From assembly GCA_023389455.1 (NCBI GenBank), contig JAEWEJ010000094.1:1-28016 (forward strand): 28,016 bases of DNA, given 5' to 3'. The notes under the pieces are model-generated. The model made no database searches, was not told the DNA's origin, and saw only the letters and a program-made list of their open reading frames with translations. The DNA is from Actinomycetes bacterium. Its GTDB lineage: Bacteria > Actinomycetota > Actinomycetes > Actinomycetales > Cellulomonadaceae. Made by a program: the position numbers and the translations under genes. Of the stretch, positions 6,598 to 14,965 are shown piece by piece. How positions within the stretch are numbered: the first letter of the stretch is position 1; each line of letters begins with the position of its first letter.

Positions 6598-7461
6598 TCA
6601 GGCGTGCGTGGCGGCGCGACGCCGGGCGAGACGCGTGGTCAGGACGCCGCGGCGCGGGGCGACGAGGTGGACGAGGGCGAAGACGGCGCCCTGGGTGAGC
6701 ACGATCGTCGCGCCCGAGGCGGTGTCGGCGTAGTAGCTGGCGTAGAGCCCGACCACGCCGCACGCCGCGGCGATCGACGGCGCGATGAGCAGCATCCGGG
6801 AGAACCGGTCGGTCAGCAGGTACGCGGTCGCGCCGGGGATGATGAGCATGGCCACGACGAGCACCACGCCGACGGCCTGCAGCGCGACGACCGCGGTGAG
6901 CGCCAGCAGCCCCAGCAGCAGCGCCCCGAGGCGGCGGGGGTCGAGGCCGATCGCGTGGGCGTGCATGGGGTCGAAGGCGTACAGCGTGAGGTCCCGGCGC
7001 TTGACCAGGAGCACGGTGAGCACCACGGCCCCGAGCACCCCGATCTGCACCAGGTCCCCGCCGGAGACGCCGAGCAGGTTGCCGAAGACGATGTGGTTGA
7101 GGTCCGTCTGGCTGGGCGTCACGGACACGAGGACCAGGCCGAGGGCGAACAGCGACGTGAAGACGATGCCGATGGCGGCGTCCTCCTTGACGCGGCTGGT
7201 GTCGCGGACGAACCCGATGAGCACGACCGCGAGGACCCCGAAGACCACGGCACCGAGAGCGAAGGGCGCTCCGACGACGTACGCGAGCACCACGCCCGGC
7301 AGCACGGAGTGCGAGACCGCGTCACCCATGAGCGACCAGCCGATCAGCACGAGCCAGCACGACAGCACGGCGCACACCACCGACGCGGCGACGATCGTCA
7401 CGAGGGCGCGCACCATGAAGTCGTAGGTGAGCGGCTCGAGCAGCAGGTCCAGCGGGCTCAT
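6598..7461 (-). CDS. Mn/Zn-type ABC transporter permease
   Basis: A 287-residue membrane protein of the ABC-3 (ZnuB/MntB/SitC) family, with about eight to nine hydrophobic segments. Typical features are SCWLVLIGWSLMGDAVSHSVLPGVVLAY near the N-terminus (the first long cytoplasmic/TM motif of the family), the middle stretch with FDPMHAHAIGLDPRRL, and VVLVVAMLIIPGATAYLL. It should form the homodimeric channel for the metal delivered by the lipoprotein. Its ATG overlaps the stop of the ATPase gene (ATGA, 7458-7461), so the two are translationally coupled. It is the last gene of the three-gene operon. Symbols for these subunits differ between species, so none is given. Confidence 0.93.
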   Translation of the reverse strand: MSPLDLLLEPLTYDFMVRALVTIVAASVVCAVLSCWLVLIGWSLMGDAVSHSVLPGVVLAYVVGAPFALGAVVFGVLAVVLIGFVRDTSRVKEDAAIGIVFTSLFALGLVLVSVTPSQTDLNHIVFGNLLGVSGGDLVQIGVLGAVVLTVLLVKRRDLTLYAFDPMHAHAIGLDPRRLGALLLGLLALTAVVALQAVGVVLVVAMLIIPGATAYLLTDRFSRMLLIAPSIAAACGVVGLYASYYADTASGATIVLTQGAVFALVHLVAPRRGVLTTRLARRRAATHA

Positions 7462-8192
7462 CGGTCGACCTCCCGGACGTCGGACCCGAACGCGAGGGCG
7501 AGGTTCTCCGGCTTCAGCACGTCCTGCGGGGTGCCGTGCACGAGGACGTGCCGGTGCAGCAGCGCGGCCTCGTCGGCCAGCGCGGGCAGCGCGTGCAGGT
7601 CGTGCGTCGAGACGAGCACGGCGGCACCGGCGGCGGCGAGCCCGCGCAGCAGCCGGGTGATCGTCGCCTCGGAGCGCTTGTCGACGCCCGCGAACGGCTC
7701 GTCGAGCAGCAGCACCGTCGCACCCTGCGCCAGACCCCGCGCGACGAAGGCCCGCTTGCGCTGCCCGCCGGACAGCCGGCCGACCTGCCGGTCCGCGAGG
7801 TCGGTGAGCTCGACCCGCGCCAGGGCGTCGTCGACGGCGTCGTGGTCCGTGCGGCGGGGGCGCCGGGTGATGCCGAGGTGCCCGTAGCGGCCGGTCATGA
7901 CGACGTCGCGCACGGACAGCGGGAACGTCCAGTCGACGTCCTCGCTCTGGGGCACGTACCCCACGAACCCGCGCCGCCGGGCCGTCGCGGGGTCGGAACC
8001 GTCGACGAGCACCGTGCCGGAGTCGGGGCGGACCACACCCATGACGGCCTTGAACAGCGTCGACTTGCCGGACCCGTTGACGCCGACGAGGCCGCACACC
8101 CGGCCGTGGTCGAGGGTGAGGCTCGCGCCGTCGAGGGCGCGGACGTCGCCGTAGCTGACGTGCAGGTCGCGGACCTCGAGCGCGGCGGTCAC
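7458..8192 (-). CDS. Mn/Zn-type ABC transporter ATPase
   Basis: A 244-residue ATP-binding subunit. The Walker A motif GVNGSGKST is at 37-45, the Q-loop glutamine at 82, the signature LSGGQRK at 140-146, Walker B VLLLDEP at 160-166 and the H-loop histidine at 197. The overall pattern (YVPQSEDVDWTFPLSVRDVV, ARVELTDLADRQVGRLSGGQ) is characteristic of the ZnuC/MntB/SitB metal-chelate group. The start is GTG 8192, whose GTGA overlaps the stop of the binding-protein gene by 4 nt; the 3' end overlaps the permease start likewise. All three subunits of the importer are therefore made from one transcript. Confidence 0.94.
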   Translation of the reverse strand: MTAALEVRDLHVSYGDVRALDGASLTLDHGRVCGLVGVNGSGKSTLFKAVMGVVRPDSGTVLVDGSDPATARRRGFVGYVPQSEDVDWTFPLSVRDVVMTGRYGHLGITRRPRRTDHDAVDDALARVELTDLADRQVGRLSGGQRKRAFVARGLAQGATVLLLDEPFAGVDKRSEATITRLLRGLAAAGAAVLVSTHDLHALPALADEAALLHRHVLVHGTPQDVLKPENLALAFGSDVREVDR

Positions 8193-9142
8193 GACGTGCG
8201 TCCCGTCAGGCCGTCGACGATCACGCGCGTGTCGTGCCGCAGCAGGTCGAGGTAGGTGGGCACGGGGCCGTCGGGCTCGGAGAGCGAGTCGACGTACAGC
8301 GTGCCGCCGAGGGTGGCGTCGGTCGCCTCGGCCACCTGTCGCATGGGCGCGTCGGAGACCGTGGACTCGCAGAAGACGGCGGGCACGTCGTGCTCGCGGA
8401 CGAAGTCGATGACGCCGGCGATCTGCCGGGGCGTTGACTGCTGCTCGGCGTTGACGGGCCAGATGTAGCGCTCGGTGAGCCCGGCGTCGCGGGTGAGGTA
8501 CGAGAACGCGCCCTCGCAGGTCACGAGCGCGCGCTGCGCGGCGGGCAGGGCGGAGAGCTCGGTGACCAGGTCGTCGTGGAGCCGCTGCAGCTCGGCGGTG
8601 TAGGCGGCGGCGTTGGCGCGGTAGTCGTCCGCGTGCGCGGGGTCGAGGTCCGCGAACGCGTCGGCGATGTTCGCGACGTACACCTGCGCCTGCACCGGGC
8701 TCATCCACGCGTGCGGGTTGGGGCGCCCCGCGTAGGCGTCTGAGGTGATGTCGAGGACGTCGACGCCCTCGGAGACGACGACGTGCTGCGCGTCGAGCCC
8801 GTCGACGAACTGCGCGAACCACGTCTCCAGACCCAGCCCGTTGTCCAGGACCAGGTCCGCGCGCCGGGCGCGGGCGACGTCGCCCGGGGTCGGCTCGTAG
8901 CCGTGGACCTCGGCGCCGACCTTGGTGATCGAGTCGACCTGCAGGTGCTCGCCGGCGACGTTGCGCGCGATGTCGGCCAGCACCGTGAAGGTCGTGAGGA
9001 CGACGGGACGGCCGTCGTCGTCGGCGGGCCGGGCCGTGCTGCTGCAGCCGCCGAGCACGGTGGCGAGCAGCGCGGCGAGCAGCGCGGCGAGCGCGACCGC
9101 GGCCCGGTGGTGAGGGGCGCGTCGGGGCGGGCGTCGGAGCAT
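8189..9142 (-). CDS. Manganese-type ABC transporter substrate-binding lipoprotein
   Basis: A 317-residue member of cluster A-I (TroA/PsaA/ZnuA). The signal peptide ends in a lipobox (VLGGC, lipidated Cys33), so the protein is tethered to the outer face of the membrane. The metal ligands are readable by family comparison: H80 (GAEVHGYEP), H144 (NPHAWMSP), E210 (TCEGAFSYL) and D285 (YVDSLSE). A glutamate in third place, with the following YIWPVNAEQQSTP, is the PsaA/MntC manganese pattern; zinc binders have histidine there and usually a His-rich loop, which is absent here. First gene of the operon, transcribed from a promoter immediately upstream with almost no leader. Regulation by manganese or iron is inference. 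Confidence 0.92.
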   Translation of the reverse strand: MLRRPPRRAPHHRAAVALAALLAALLATVLGGCSSTARPADDDGRPVVLTTFTVLADIARNVAGEHLQVDSITKVGAEVHGYEPTPGDVARARRADLVLDNGLGLETWFAQFVDGLDAQHVVVSEGVDVLDITSDAYAGRPNPHAWMSPVQAQVYVANIADAFADLDPAHADDYRANAAAYTAELQRLHDDLVTELSALPAAQRALVTCEGAFSYLTRDAGLTERYIWPVNAEQQSTPRQIAGVIDFVREHDVPAVFCESTVSDAPMRQVAEATDATLGGTLYVDSLSEPDGPVPTYLDLLRHDTRVIVDGLTGRTS

Positions 9143-9148
9143 GCGCCG

Positions 9149-9177
9149 AACCTAGTTTCGGGCGTCCGAACTTGCAA
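9149..9177 (-). promoter_or_regulatory. Leaderless promoter of the Mn transporter with operator in the spacer
   Basis: Read on the minus strand, -35 TTGCAA (9172-9177) and -10 TAGGTT (9149-9154) are separated by exactly 17 bp (9155-9171). That spacer contains TTCGG and CCGAA as inverted arms. The -10 ends 6 nt before the ATG at 9142, so transcription would start at or next to the start codon. A repressor on the spacer would occlude RNA polymerase; a DtxR/MntR-type regulator is the obvious candidate but is not identified. Confidence 0.65.
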
Positions 9178-9220
9178 CATCCCCTCTCCGGAAACCGGCA
9201 GGCTCACCCAGGATGGCGAG

Positions 9221-11617
9221 ATGGCTCTCCCGACGCTGCCCACCAGCCCCGTCGCCGACCCCGCCGCCGTCGTGCAGGGGGACACCTACCGCATCACGGT
9301 CCTCACCGAGGGCCTGCTGCGTCTGGAGCACTCGCCGGACGGGGTCTTCGAGGACCGCCCCTCGACGTTCGCGCTGCACCGGCGCCAACCGGTGCCGGAG
9401 TTCCGCGTCGTCGACCGGGGCACGCACCTCGAGCTCGTCACGCGACGGCTGCGGCTGACGTACGACAAGGGCCCGTTCACCACCAGCGGCCTGTCGGTGG
9501 CGGTGCTGGGCGCCGTGACCACCTGGCACTCCGTGTGGCGGTACGGCCAGGAGGACGACGGGCGGAACCTCGGCGGCACGGCCCGCACGCTCGACGAGGC
9601 GGACGGCGCGGTGCCGCTGGAACCGGGCGTCGCCGGGCGGAACGGGTACGCGGTGGTCGACGACTCGCACTCGCTGCTGCTCACGGAGGACGGCTGGGTC
9701 GCCCCGCGCGACGACGGCCGCACCGACCTGTACGTCTTCGCGTACGGCCACGACCACGCCGAGGCCGTGCGCGCCCTGTACGCGGTCTCCGGCCCGCAGC
9801 CGGTGCTGCCGCGCTGGGCGCTGGGCAACTGGTGGAGCCGGTACCACCGCTACACCGCCGACGAGTACGTGGCGCTGCTCGACCGGTTCCGCGCCGCCGG
9901 CGTGCCGTTCTCGGTCGCGGTGCTCGACATGGACTGGCACGTCACCGACGTGGACCCGGCGATCGGCAGCGGATGGACCGGCTACTCCTGGGACCGCGAG
10001 CTCTTCCCCGACCCGGCGGCCTTCCTCGCCGAGGTCCACGCGCGCGGGCTGCGGGTCACGCTCAACGTCCACCCGGCGGACGGCATCGGCCCGCACGAGG
10101 AGGCGTACACGGCGATGTGCGACGCCCTCGGCCTGGACGCGTCGACCCGCGACCCCATCGCGTTCGACGTCACCGACGAGGCGTTCCTCACCGCCTACCT
10201 CGACGTGCTGCACCGGGGTCTGGAGGACGAGGGCGTCGACTTCTGGTGGATCGACTGGCAGCAGGGAGCGCACTCGCGCGTCGCCGGCATCGACCCGCTG
10301 TGGATGCTCAACCACTTCCACTTCCTCGACAACGCGCGCGACGGGCGGCGCCCGCTGACGTTCTCGCGCTACGCCGGGCCCGGCTCGCACCGGTACCCCG
10401 TGGGGTTCTCGGGCGACGCGGTCGTGTCCTGGGCGTCGCTGGCGTTCCAGCCCTGCTTCACCGCGACGGCCGCGAACATCGGGTACGGCTGGTGGAGCCA
10501 CGACATCGGCGGGCACATGTTCGGCGCCAAGGACGACGAGCTCGCGACGCGCTGGGTGCAGCTCGGCACGTTCTCGCCCGTGCTGCGGCTGCACTCGTCG
10601 AGCAACCCGTTCCTCACCAAGGAGCCGTGGTCGTTCGGCCCGGAGCACGCCGCGGTCCAGACGGAGTTCCTGCGGTTGCGGCACCGCCTCGTGCCGTACC
10701 TGCACACCATGAACCACCGCGCCGCGCGCGAGGGCGTGCCCCTCGTGACGCCGATGTACCACCGCTGGTCGCGGCACCGCGAGGCCTACGGCGTGCCCGG
10801 GCAGCTCCTCTTCGGCTCGCAGCTGCTGGTGGCGCCCGTGACGTCGCCGCGTGACCGCGAGTCGGCCACGGCGGCGGTCCGCGCCTGGCTTCCCGACGGC
10901 GTGTGGGTCGACGTGCTGACCGGCCTGGTCTACGACGGTGGTCGCGAGCTCGTCCTGCACCGGGACCTGGCGTCCGTGCCCGTGCTGGCGCCCGCGGGCG
11001 CGATCGTCCCCCTCGACGCGGCGGACGTGCCGGACGACGACCCCGTCGAGCCGCGCACGCTGGAGGTGCTCGTGGTCGTCGGGGCGGACGGCGCCTTCAC
11101 GCTCGTCGAGGACGACGGCACGGGCGACGGCCTGGACGAGTCGCGCGTCGCGCGCACACCGCTGACCTGGGACCAGGAGCGCGGGGCGCTGACCGTCGGA
11201 CCGGTGGAGGGGGCCGCCGGCGTCGTTCCCGCGACGCGCACGTGGACCGCGACGTTCGTGTCCGTCGCCGACGACGTCACGCCGGTGGCGACCGTGGAGG
11301 GCGCGCCGGCCGAGCCCGTCGTCGCGCGTGCCGCCGACGGCCGGCTGCGGGTGACGGTGGCCGACGTGCCCGTCGGCGCCACGCTGCGCGTCGGGCTCGG
11401 GGAGGCGCCGGCGCTGCGACCGAACGACGTCGCGGGGCGGCTGCGCCGGATCCTGGACGTCGCGCAGGTGGGGTACGAGCTCAAGAGCCGCGTGCTCGAC
11501 GTGCTGACGTCCGACCGCCCGCTGCACGTGCGGCTCTCGCACCTGGCCGCGCTCGACGTGCCCCCGGCGCTGCGTGCGGCGGTCGAGGAGGTCGTGCTGG
11601 CGCGCGGCCCGGCCTGA
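9221..11617 (+). CDS. Glycoside hydrolase family 31 (alpha-glucosidase-like)
   Basis: A 798-residue cytoplasmic retaining alpha-glycosidase without a signal peptide. The N-terminal beta-sandwich occupies about 1-190, the (beta/alpha)8 barrel begins near LPRWALGNWWSRYHRY at about 200, and beta-sandwich domains follow from about 560. The likely nucleophile is D345 in WWIDWQQG, and the likely acid/base is D399 in GFSGD, matching the GH31 layout. The usual nucleophile motif is W-D-x-N-E; the IDWQQG form belongs to less studied subfamilies, so the substrate (malto-, isomalto- or other alpha-linked sugar) cannot be fixed. AGGA (9210-9213) supports ATG 9221. It is divergent from the Mn transporter, with 78 nt between starts. 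Confidence 0.92.
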   Translation: MALPTLPTSPVADPAAVVQGDTYRITVLTEGLLRLEHSPDGVFEDRPSTFALHRRQPVPEFRVVDRGTHLELVTRRLRLTYDKGPFTTSGLSVAVLGAVTTWHSVWRYGQEDDGRNLGGTARTLDEADGAVPLEPGVAGRNGYAVVDDSHSLLLTEDGWVAPRDDGRTDLYVFAYGHDHAEAVRALYAVSGPQPVLPRWALGNWWSRYHRYTADEYVALLDRFRAAGVPFSVAVLDMDWHVTDVDPAIGSGWTGYSWDRELFPDPAAFLAEVHARGLRVTLNVHPADGIGPHEEAYTAMCDALGLDASTRDPIAFDVTDEAFLTAYLDVLHRGLEDEGVDFWWIDWQQGAHSRVAGIDPLWMLNHFHFLDNARDGRRPLTFSRYAGPGSHRYPVGFSGDAVVSWASLAFQPCFTATAANIGYGWWSHDIGGHMFGAKDDELATRWVQLGTFSPVLRLHSSSNPFLTKEPWSFGPEHAAVQTEFLRLRHRLVPYLHTMNHRAAREGVPLVTPMYHRWSRHREAYGVPGQLLFGSQLLVAPVTSPRDRESATAAVRAWLPDGVWVDVLTGLVYDGGRELVLHRDLASVPVLAPAGAIVPLDAADVPDDDPVEPRTLEVLVVVGADGAFTLVEDDGTGDGLDESRVARTPLTWDQERGALTVGPVEGAAGVVPATRTWTATFVSVADDVTPVATVEGAPAEPVVARAADGRLRVTVADVPVGATLRVGLGEAPALRPNDVAGRLRRILDVAQVGYELKSRVLDVLTSDRPLHVRLSHLAALDVPPALRAAVEEVVLARGPA

Positions 11618-11626
11618 CGCCGCTCG

Positions 11627-11632
11627 TAGGCT
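11627..11632 (+). promoter_or_regulatory. -10 hexamer of a leaderless gene (TAGGCT)
   Basis: TAGGCT lies exactly 6 nt before GTG 11639 and 10 nt after the GH31 stop. This is the TANNNT-N6-RTG arrangement of leaderless actinobacterial transcripts. No clear -35 is seen. It suggests the hydrolase can be transcribed independently of the GH31 gene. Confidence 0.5.
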
Positions 11633-11638
11633 GGCGGC

Positions 11639-12931
11639 GTGGACGAGTACACGATGACCGGGTTCCGGGTGCGCGAGCACCGCGTCGAGGTGCCGGTCGA
11701 CCACGCGGACCCGCAGCGCTTCGGCTCGATCGAGGTGTTCGCGCGTGAGGTCGTGGACCCCGGCCGGGACGGCGAGGACCTGCCGCTCCTGCTCTTCCTG
11801 CAGGGCGGCCCCGGCGGCATGGGGCCGCGGCCGATGCCCGGCGGCGGGTGGTGGACGACTGCGCTGCGCACCCACCGCGTGGTGCTGCTCGACCAGCGGG
11901 GGACCGGGCGGTCGTCGCGTGTCGAGGGCCGGGACGTCGCGGGCTTCGACGACCCCGCGCGCGCGGCGGACTACCTGGCGTGCTTCCGCGCGGACGCGAT
12001 CGTCGAGGACGCCGAGCACCTGCGCCGCACGGTGTACGGCGGGCGACGCTGGACGACGCTGGGTCAGTCGTACGGCGGGTTCCTCACGCTCACGTACCTG
12101 TCGCGGTACCCCGAGGCGCTCGCGGCGTGCTGGATCACCGGTGGCCTGCCGCCCGTCGGTGCCACGGCCGAGGACGTGTACGCCGCGACGTACCCCCGGC
12201 AGCTCGCGCGCAACCACGCGCTGCACCGGGCGTACCCGACGGACGTCGAGCTGCTGGGTCACCTGGCCGACCGCGTCGCCGCCGGGGGCGTCGTGCTGCC
12301 CACGGGTGACACGCTGACGGTCGAGCGGCTCCAGACGCTGGGCATGCCGCTGGGCATGAGCACCGGGGTGGACGACCTGCACTGGATGCTGGACACCGCG
12401 CTGGACCGGCACGGCGAGCCCGCGCCGGGCTTCCTCGCGCAGGTCGCCGCCCGCACCGGGTTCGACACGAACCCGCTGTACCTGGTGCTGCAGGAGGTCA
12501 TCTACCACTCCGGGCGGCGCGAGCCCGGCTGGGCCGCCGCGGCCGAGCACGCCCGCCACCCCGGCTTCGCGCCCGACGCCCGCCCGCTGCTGCTCACGGG
12601 CGAGGCGGTGTACCCGTGGATGTTCGACCAGGTCGCCGCCCTGCGGCCCTTCGCGGCCGTCGCGCACGAGCTCGCGGCCCGCACCGAGTGGCCCGCGCTC
12701 TACGACCCGCACCGGCTGGCCGCGAACGAGGTGCCCGTCGCGGCCGTGCAGTACCTCGACGACCCGTACGTCGACGTCGACCTCGCGCGCGCGACGGCTG
12801 CCCGCTTGGGCAACGCGCAGGTGTGGCTCACCAACGAGTACCTGCACGACGGGCTGCGCGTCGCCGGCGACACGATCCTGCCGCGGCTGGCGGACCTGAC
12901 GTCGGGGCGGTGGACGGTGACGTCCGGCTGA
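11639..12931 (+). CDS. Alpha/beta hydrolase, proline iminopeptidase-like (S33)
   Basis: A 430-residue cytosolic hydrolase. The oxyanion-hole motif LQGGPGG is at about 54-60, HRVVLLDQRGTGRS at about 79-92, and the nucleophile elbow GQSYGG places the catalytic serine at S144. A cap domain fills the middle, the acid is probably D374/D375 or D379 (DDPYVDVD), and the catalytic histidine is H403 (YLHDGLR). The DQRGTG and GQSYGG pattern is that of prolyl aminopeptidases, which remove N-terminal proline from peptides; related enzymes act on other small esters or amides. GTG 11639 was chosen from the leaderless promoter pattern; ATG 11654 is an alternative. It converges with the beta-helix lipoprotein gene, 24 nt apart. 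Confidence 0.88.
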   Translation: MDEYTMTGFRVREHRVEVPVDHADPQRFGSIEVFAREVVDPGRDGEDLPLLLFLQGGPGGMGPRPMPGGGWWTTALRTHRVVLLDQRGTGRSSRVEGRDVAGFDDPARAADYLACFRADAIVEDAEHLRRTVYGGRRWTTLGQSYGGFLTLTYLSRYPEALAACWITGGLPPVGATAEDVYAATYPRQLARNHALHRAYPTDVELLGHLADRVAAGGVVLPTGDTLTVERLQTLGMPLGMSTGVDDLHWMLDTALDRHGEPAPGFLAQVAARTGFDTNPLYLVLQEVIYHSGRREPGWAAAAEHARHPGFAPDARPLLLTGEAVYPWMFDQVAALRPFAAVAHELAARTEWPALYDPHRLAANEVPVAAVQYLDDPYVDVDLARATAARLGNAQVWLTNEYLHDGLRVAGDTILPRLADLTSGRWTVTSG

Positions 12932-12955
12932 CGCGGGACCCCGGCCGCTGGGTGC

Positions 12956-14965
12956 TCAGGCCGAGGCCGAGCCGGTGGTCGGGGCGTCGCCGGGTCGCGC
13001 CGGCGGCGTGCTCCCGTCCGTGGGGGGCGCGGGGCGGCGCCCGTCGGTGGGTGGGTGCGGCCTGCCGTCCCCGTCCGTGGGCGGCTGCGGCCACGTGCCG
13101 TCACCGTCCGTGGGCGGCCACGTGCCGTCACCGTCGGTCGGCGGCTGCGGCGGGTTCCCGCCCCCGGGTCCACCGCCAGGTCCCATGCCACCCGGTCCCA
13201 TGCCGCCCGACGCGACACCCGCCGTGGCGGTGGCGCGCTCCGTCCCGCCGGTCGCGTCGCCGCCGCCGCGCAGCCCGCCGACCGAGTCCCCGGACGCGGT
13301 CCCCCCGACCACCAGCCGGTACGTCGCGTCCGCGACGACGGCGTCGGACGAGTACACGACGCTCTGCAGGTCGCGGGTGGTGTCGAACGTCGCGACGACC
13401 GTGCCGTCCTCCGCGACGACGTGCGCGACGCTGCCCCCCGGTACGGTCTCGTCGGCCGTGAGGGACACGAACGACTGCGGGCTGTCCGCCGCGGGGCTCT
13501 GCGCCATCTCGCCGGCACCGGTCGCGAGCAGCACACCGCCGCTGACGGTGATGTCGCCGTTCGCGTCGAGCGCGGCCTCCGGCCCGCGCGTCGGGCCGTC
13601 GACCACGACGGTGCCGCCGGTCATCGTCACGGTGCCGTTGGAGTCGATGCCGTCGCCGTCGGCGTGCAGCACGACCGTGCCGCCGGTGACGACGACCTCG
13701 ACGCCCTCGACGGGCTGCATCGGCTCGCTGGTCGCGGGGTCGGAGGCGTTCACGGCGTCGTCGGACGCCACCACCGTGACGTCGCCGCCCCGGATCGTGA
13801 CGACCGTGCCCTCCAGGCCCTCGACGGACGCGGTGACGTCGACCGTGCCGTCGGCGACCAGCAGGCCGGCCTCGGCGTGCGCGGCGTCGTCCCCGGCGGA
13901 CAGCTCCAGGTCGCCGGCCGTGACCGTGAGGTTGCCGTCGGAGTGCAGGGCGTCGTCGGCCGCGTCGACGCGCAGCCGACCGCCGCCCACGACGAGCGCG
14001 ACCCCCGCCGCGACGCCCTTCGGGCTGAGGTCGTCCGTCACGGACGCGGCCTGCGCCGCACCGTCGCCCGCGACGACGTGCACCGACCCGCCGCCGAGCA
14101 GCACGTCGGTGGTCGCGGTGATGCTGTCGTCGCCTGACATCACGTCCACGGTGCCGCCCGCGACGTGCACGTACCCGCGGGTCGCGTCGTCGTCCGCGTC
14201 GGACTTCAGGCCGTCGCCGCCCGCCCCGACGGTCAGCGCGCCGTCGAGGACGACGAGCGCGTCCTTGCCGCGCAGGCCGTCGTCGACGGCCGTGACCACG
14301 ACCGTCCCGGACGCGATCACGAGGTCGTCCTGGGACGCGATGCCGTCGTTCGCGTGGCCCGCGACCTCCAGCAGACCGGGCCCGGCGATGGTGAGGTCCG
14401 CGGTCGAGGAGAGCGCGGCGACCGGGGCGTCCGCATCCGCGTCGGCGTACGTCGTGGCGTCCTCGAGGGTGTTCACGGACCCCTCCGCGAGCCCGACCAC
14501 GACCTCCTCGGCGTCGACGACCCGCAGCGCCGAGGTGGTGGACGACGTGATCGACGCCTCGTCCAGCACCACGGTGACCTGCGCGTCGTCCGCGGTGTCG
14601 ACGACGACCTGGCCGTCGGTCAGCGTCCCAGTCAGCACGTACGTGCCGGCGTCGGTGATCGTCACCGTGCCGCCGTCCACCCGCACGCCGTCGCCGTCGG
14701 CGCGTGCCGTGGTCCGGTCGAGCGTGACGGTGACGGCGTCGGCGGTGTCCCAGGTGGTGTCCGACGTGACGTGGTCGTGGTTCGCCGCGAGCTCGGCCTC
14801 GACGGTCGTGTCGGCGCCGGCCGGGTCGACCGAGGTGGCCGCGTCCGTGGCGGCGTCGGTGGGGCCGGCCGTCGCGTCGGACGACGGCGTGGTGCTCGAG
14901 CAGCCGGCCAGCAGGGCGACGGTGAGCGCGGCGGGCAGGGTCAGCCGGGTCAGGGTGCGTCGCAT
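12956..14965 (-). CDS. Cthe_2159-like beta-helix lipoprotein (carbohydrate-binding domain)
   Basis: A 669-residue exported lipoprotein. The signal peptide ends in LLAGC (lipidated Cys22), followed by a Thr/Ala/Asp-rich linker. From about 70 to 570 there are many short repeats of the type GGTVxVxxxDDGI/L (DDGLRGKDALVV, GDGLKSD, DDSITATTDVLL, DDALHSDGNLTV, GDGIDSNGTVTMTGGTVVV), the pattern of parallel beta-helix proteins of the Cthe_2159 type. The founding member binds cellulose and polygalacturonate and calcium; the Asp-rich turns here are consistent with calcium. The C-terminus has a Gly/Met-rich segment, then PPTDG repeats. A GGAG (about 8 nt upstream) supports ATG 14965, which lies inside the VTC gene by 16 nt. 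Confidence 0.85.
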   Translation of the reverse strand: MRRTLTRLTLPAALTVALLAGCSSTTPSSDATAGPTDAATDAATSVDPAGADTTVEAELAANHDHVTSDTTWDTADAVTVTLDRTTARADGDGVRVDGGTVTITDAGTYVLTGTLTDGQVVVDTADDAQVTVVLDEASITSSTTSALRVVDAEEVVVGLAEGSVNTLEDATTYADADADAPVAALSSTADLTIAGPGLLEVAGHANDGIASQDDLVIASGTVVVTAVDDGLRGKDALVVLDGALTVGAGGDGLKSDADDDATRGYVHVAGGTVDVMSGDDSITATTDVLLGGGSVHVVAGDGAAQAASVTDDLSPKGVAAGVALVVGGGRLRVDAADDALHSDGNLTVTAGDLELSAGDDAAHAEAGLLVADGTVDVTASVEGLEGTVVTIRGGDVTVVASDDAVNASDPATSEPMQPVEGVEVVVTGGTVVLHADGDGIDSNGTVTMTGGTVVVDGPTRGPEAALDANGDITVSGGVLLATGAGEMAQSPAADSPQSFVSLTADETVPGGSVAHVVAEDGTVVATFDTTRDLQSVVYSSDAVVADATYRLVVGGTASGDSVGGLRGGGDATGGTERATATAGVASGGMGPGGMGPGGGPGGGNPPQPPTDGDGTWPPTDGDGTWPQPPTDGDGRPHPPTDGRRPAPPTDGSTPPARPGDAPTTGSASA
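13029..13152. repeat. Imperfect 27-bp repeats encoding a PPTDG-rich tail
   Basis: GGCCACGTGCCGTCACCGTC recurs exactly at 13089-13108 and 13116-13135, a 27-bp period, with degenerate copies on both sides. On the minus strand it encodes five PPTDG units near the C-terminus of the beta-helix lipoprotein, probably an extended, wall-spanning or glycosylatable tail. Confidence 0.8.

Noticed and set aside
9172..9204. TTGCAA used as -35 for the plus-strand GH31 gene as well, since it is self-complementary
   Set aside because: The nearest -10-like hexamer (CAGGCT, 9199-9204) is 21 bp away, too far for a normal promoter.
9152..12847. Very long open frame (about 1230 codons) on the minus strand opposite the GH31 and hydrolase genes
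   Set aside because: It is rich in Arg, Val, His, Gly and Ala without any motif, and mirrors the third-position GC of two well-supported genes. It is a typical high-GC antisense shadow.
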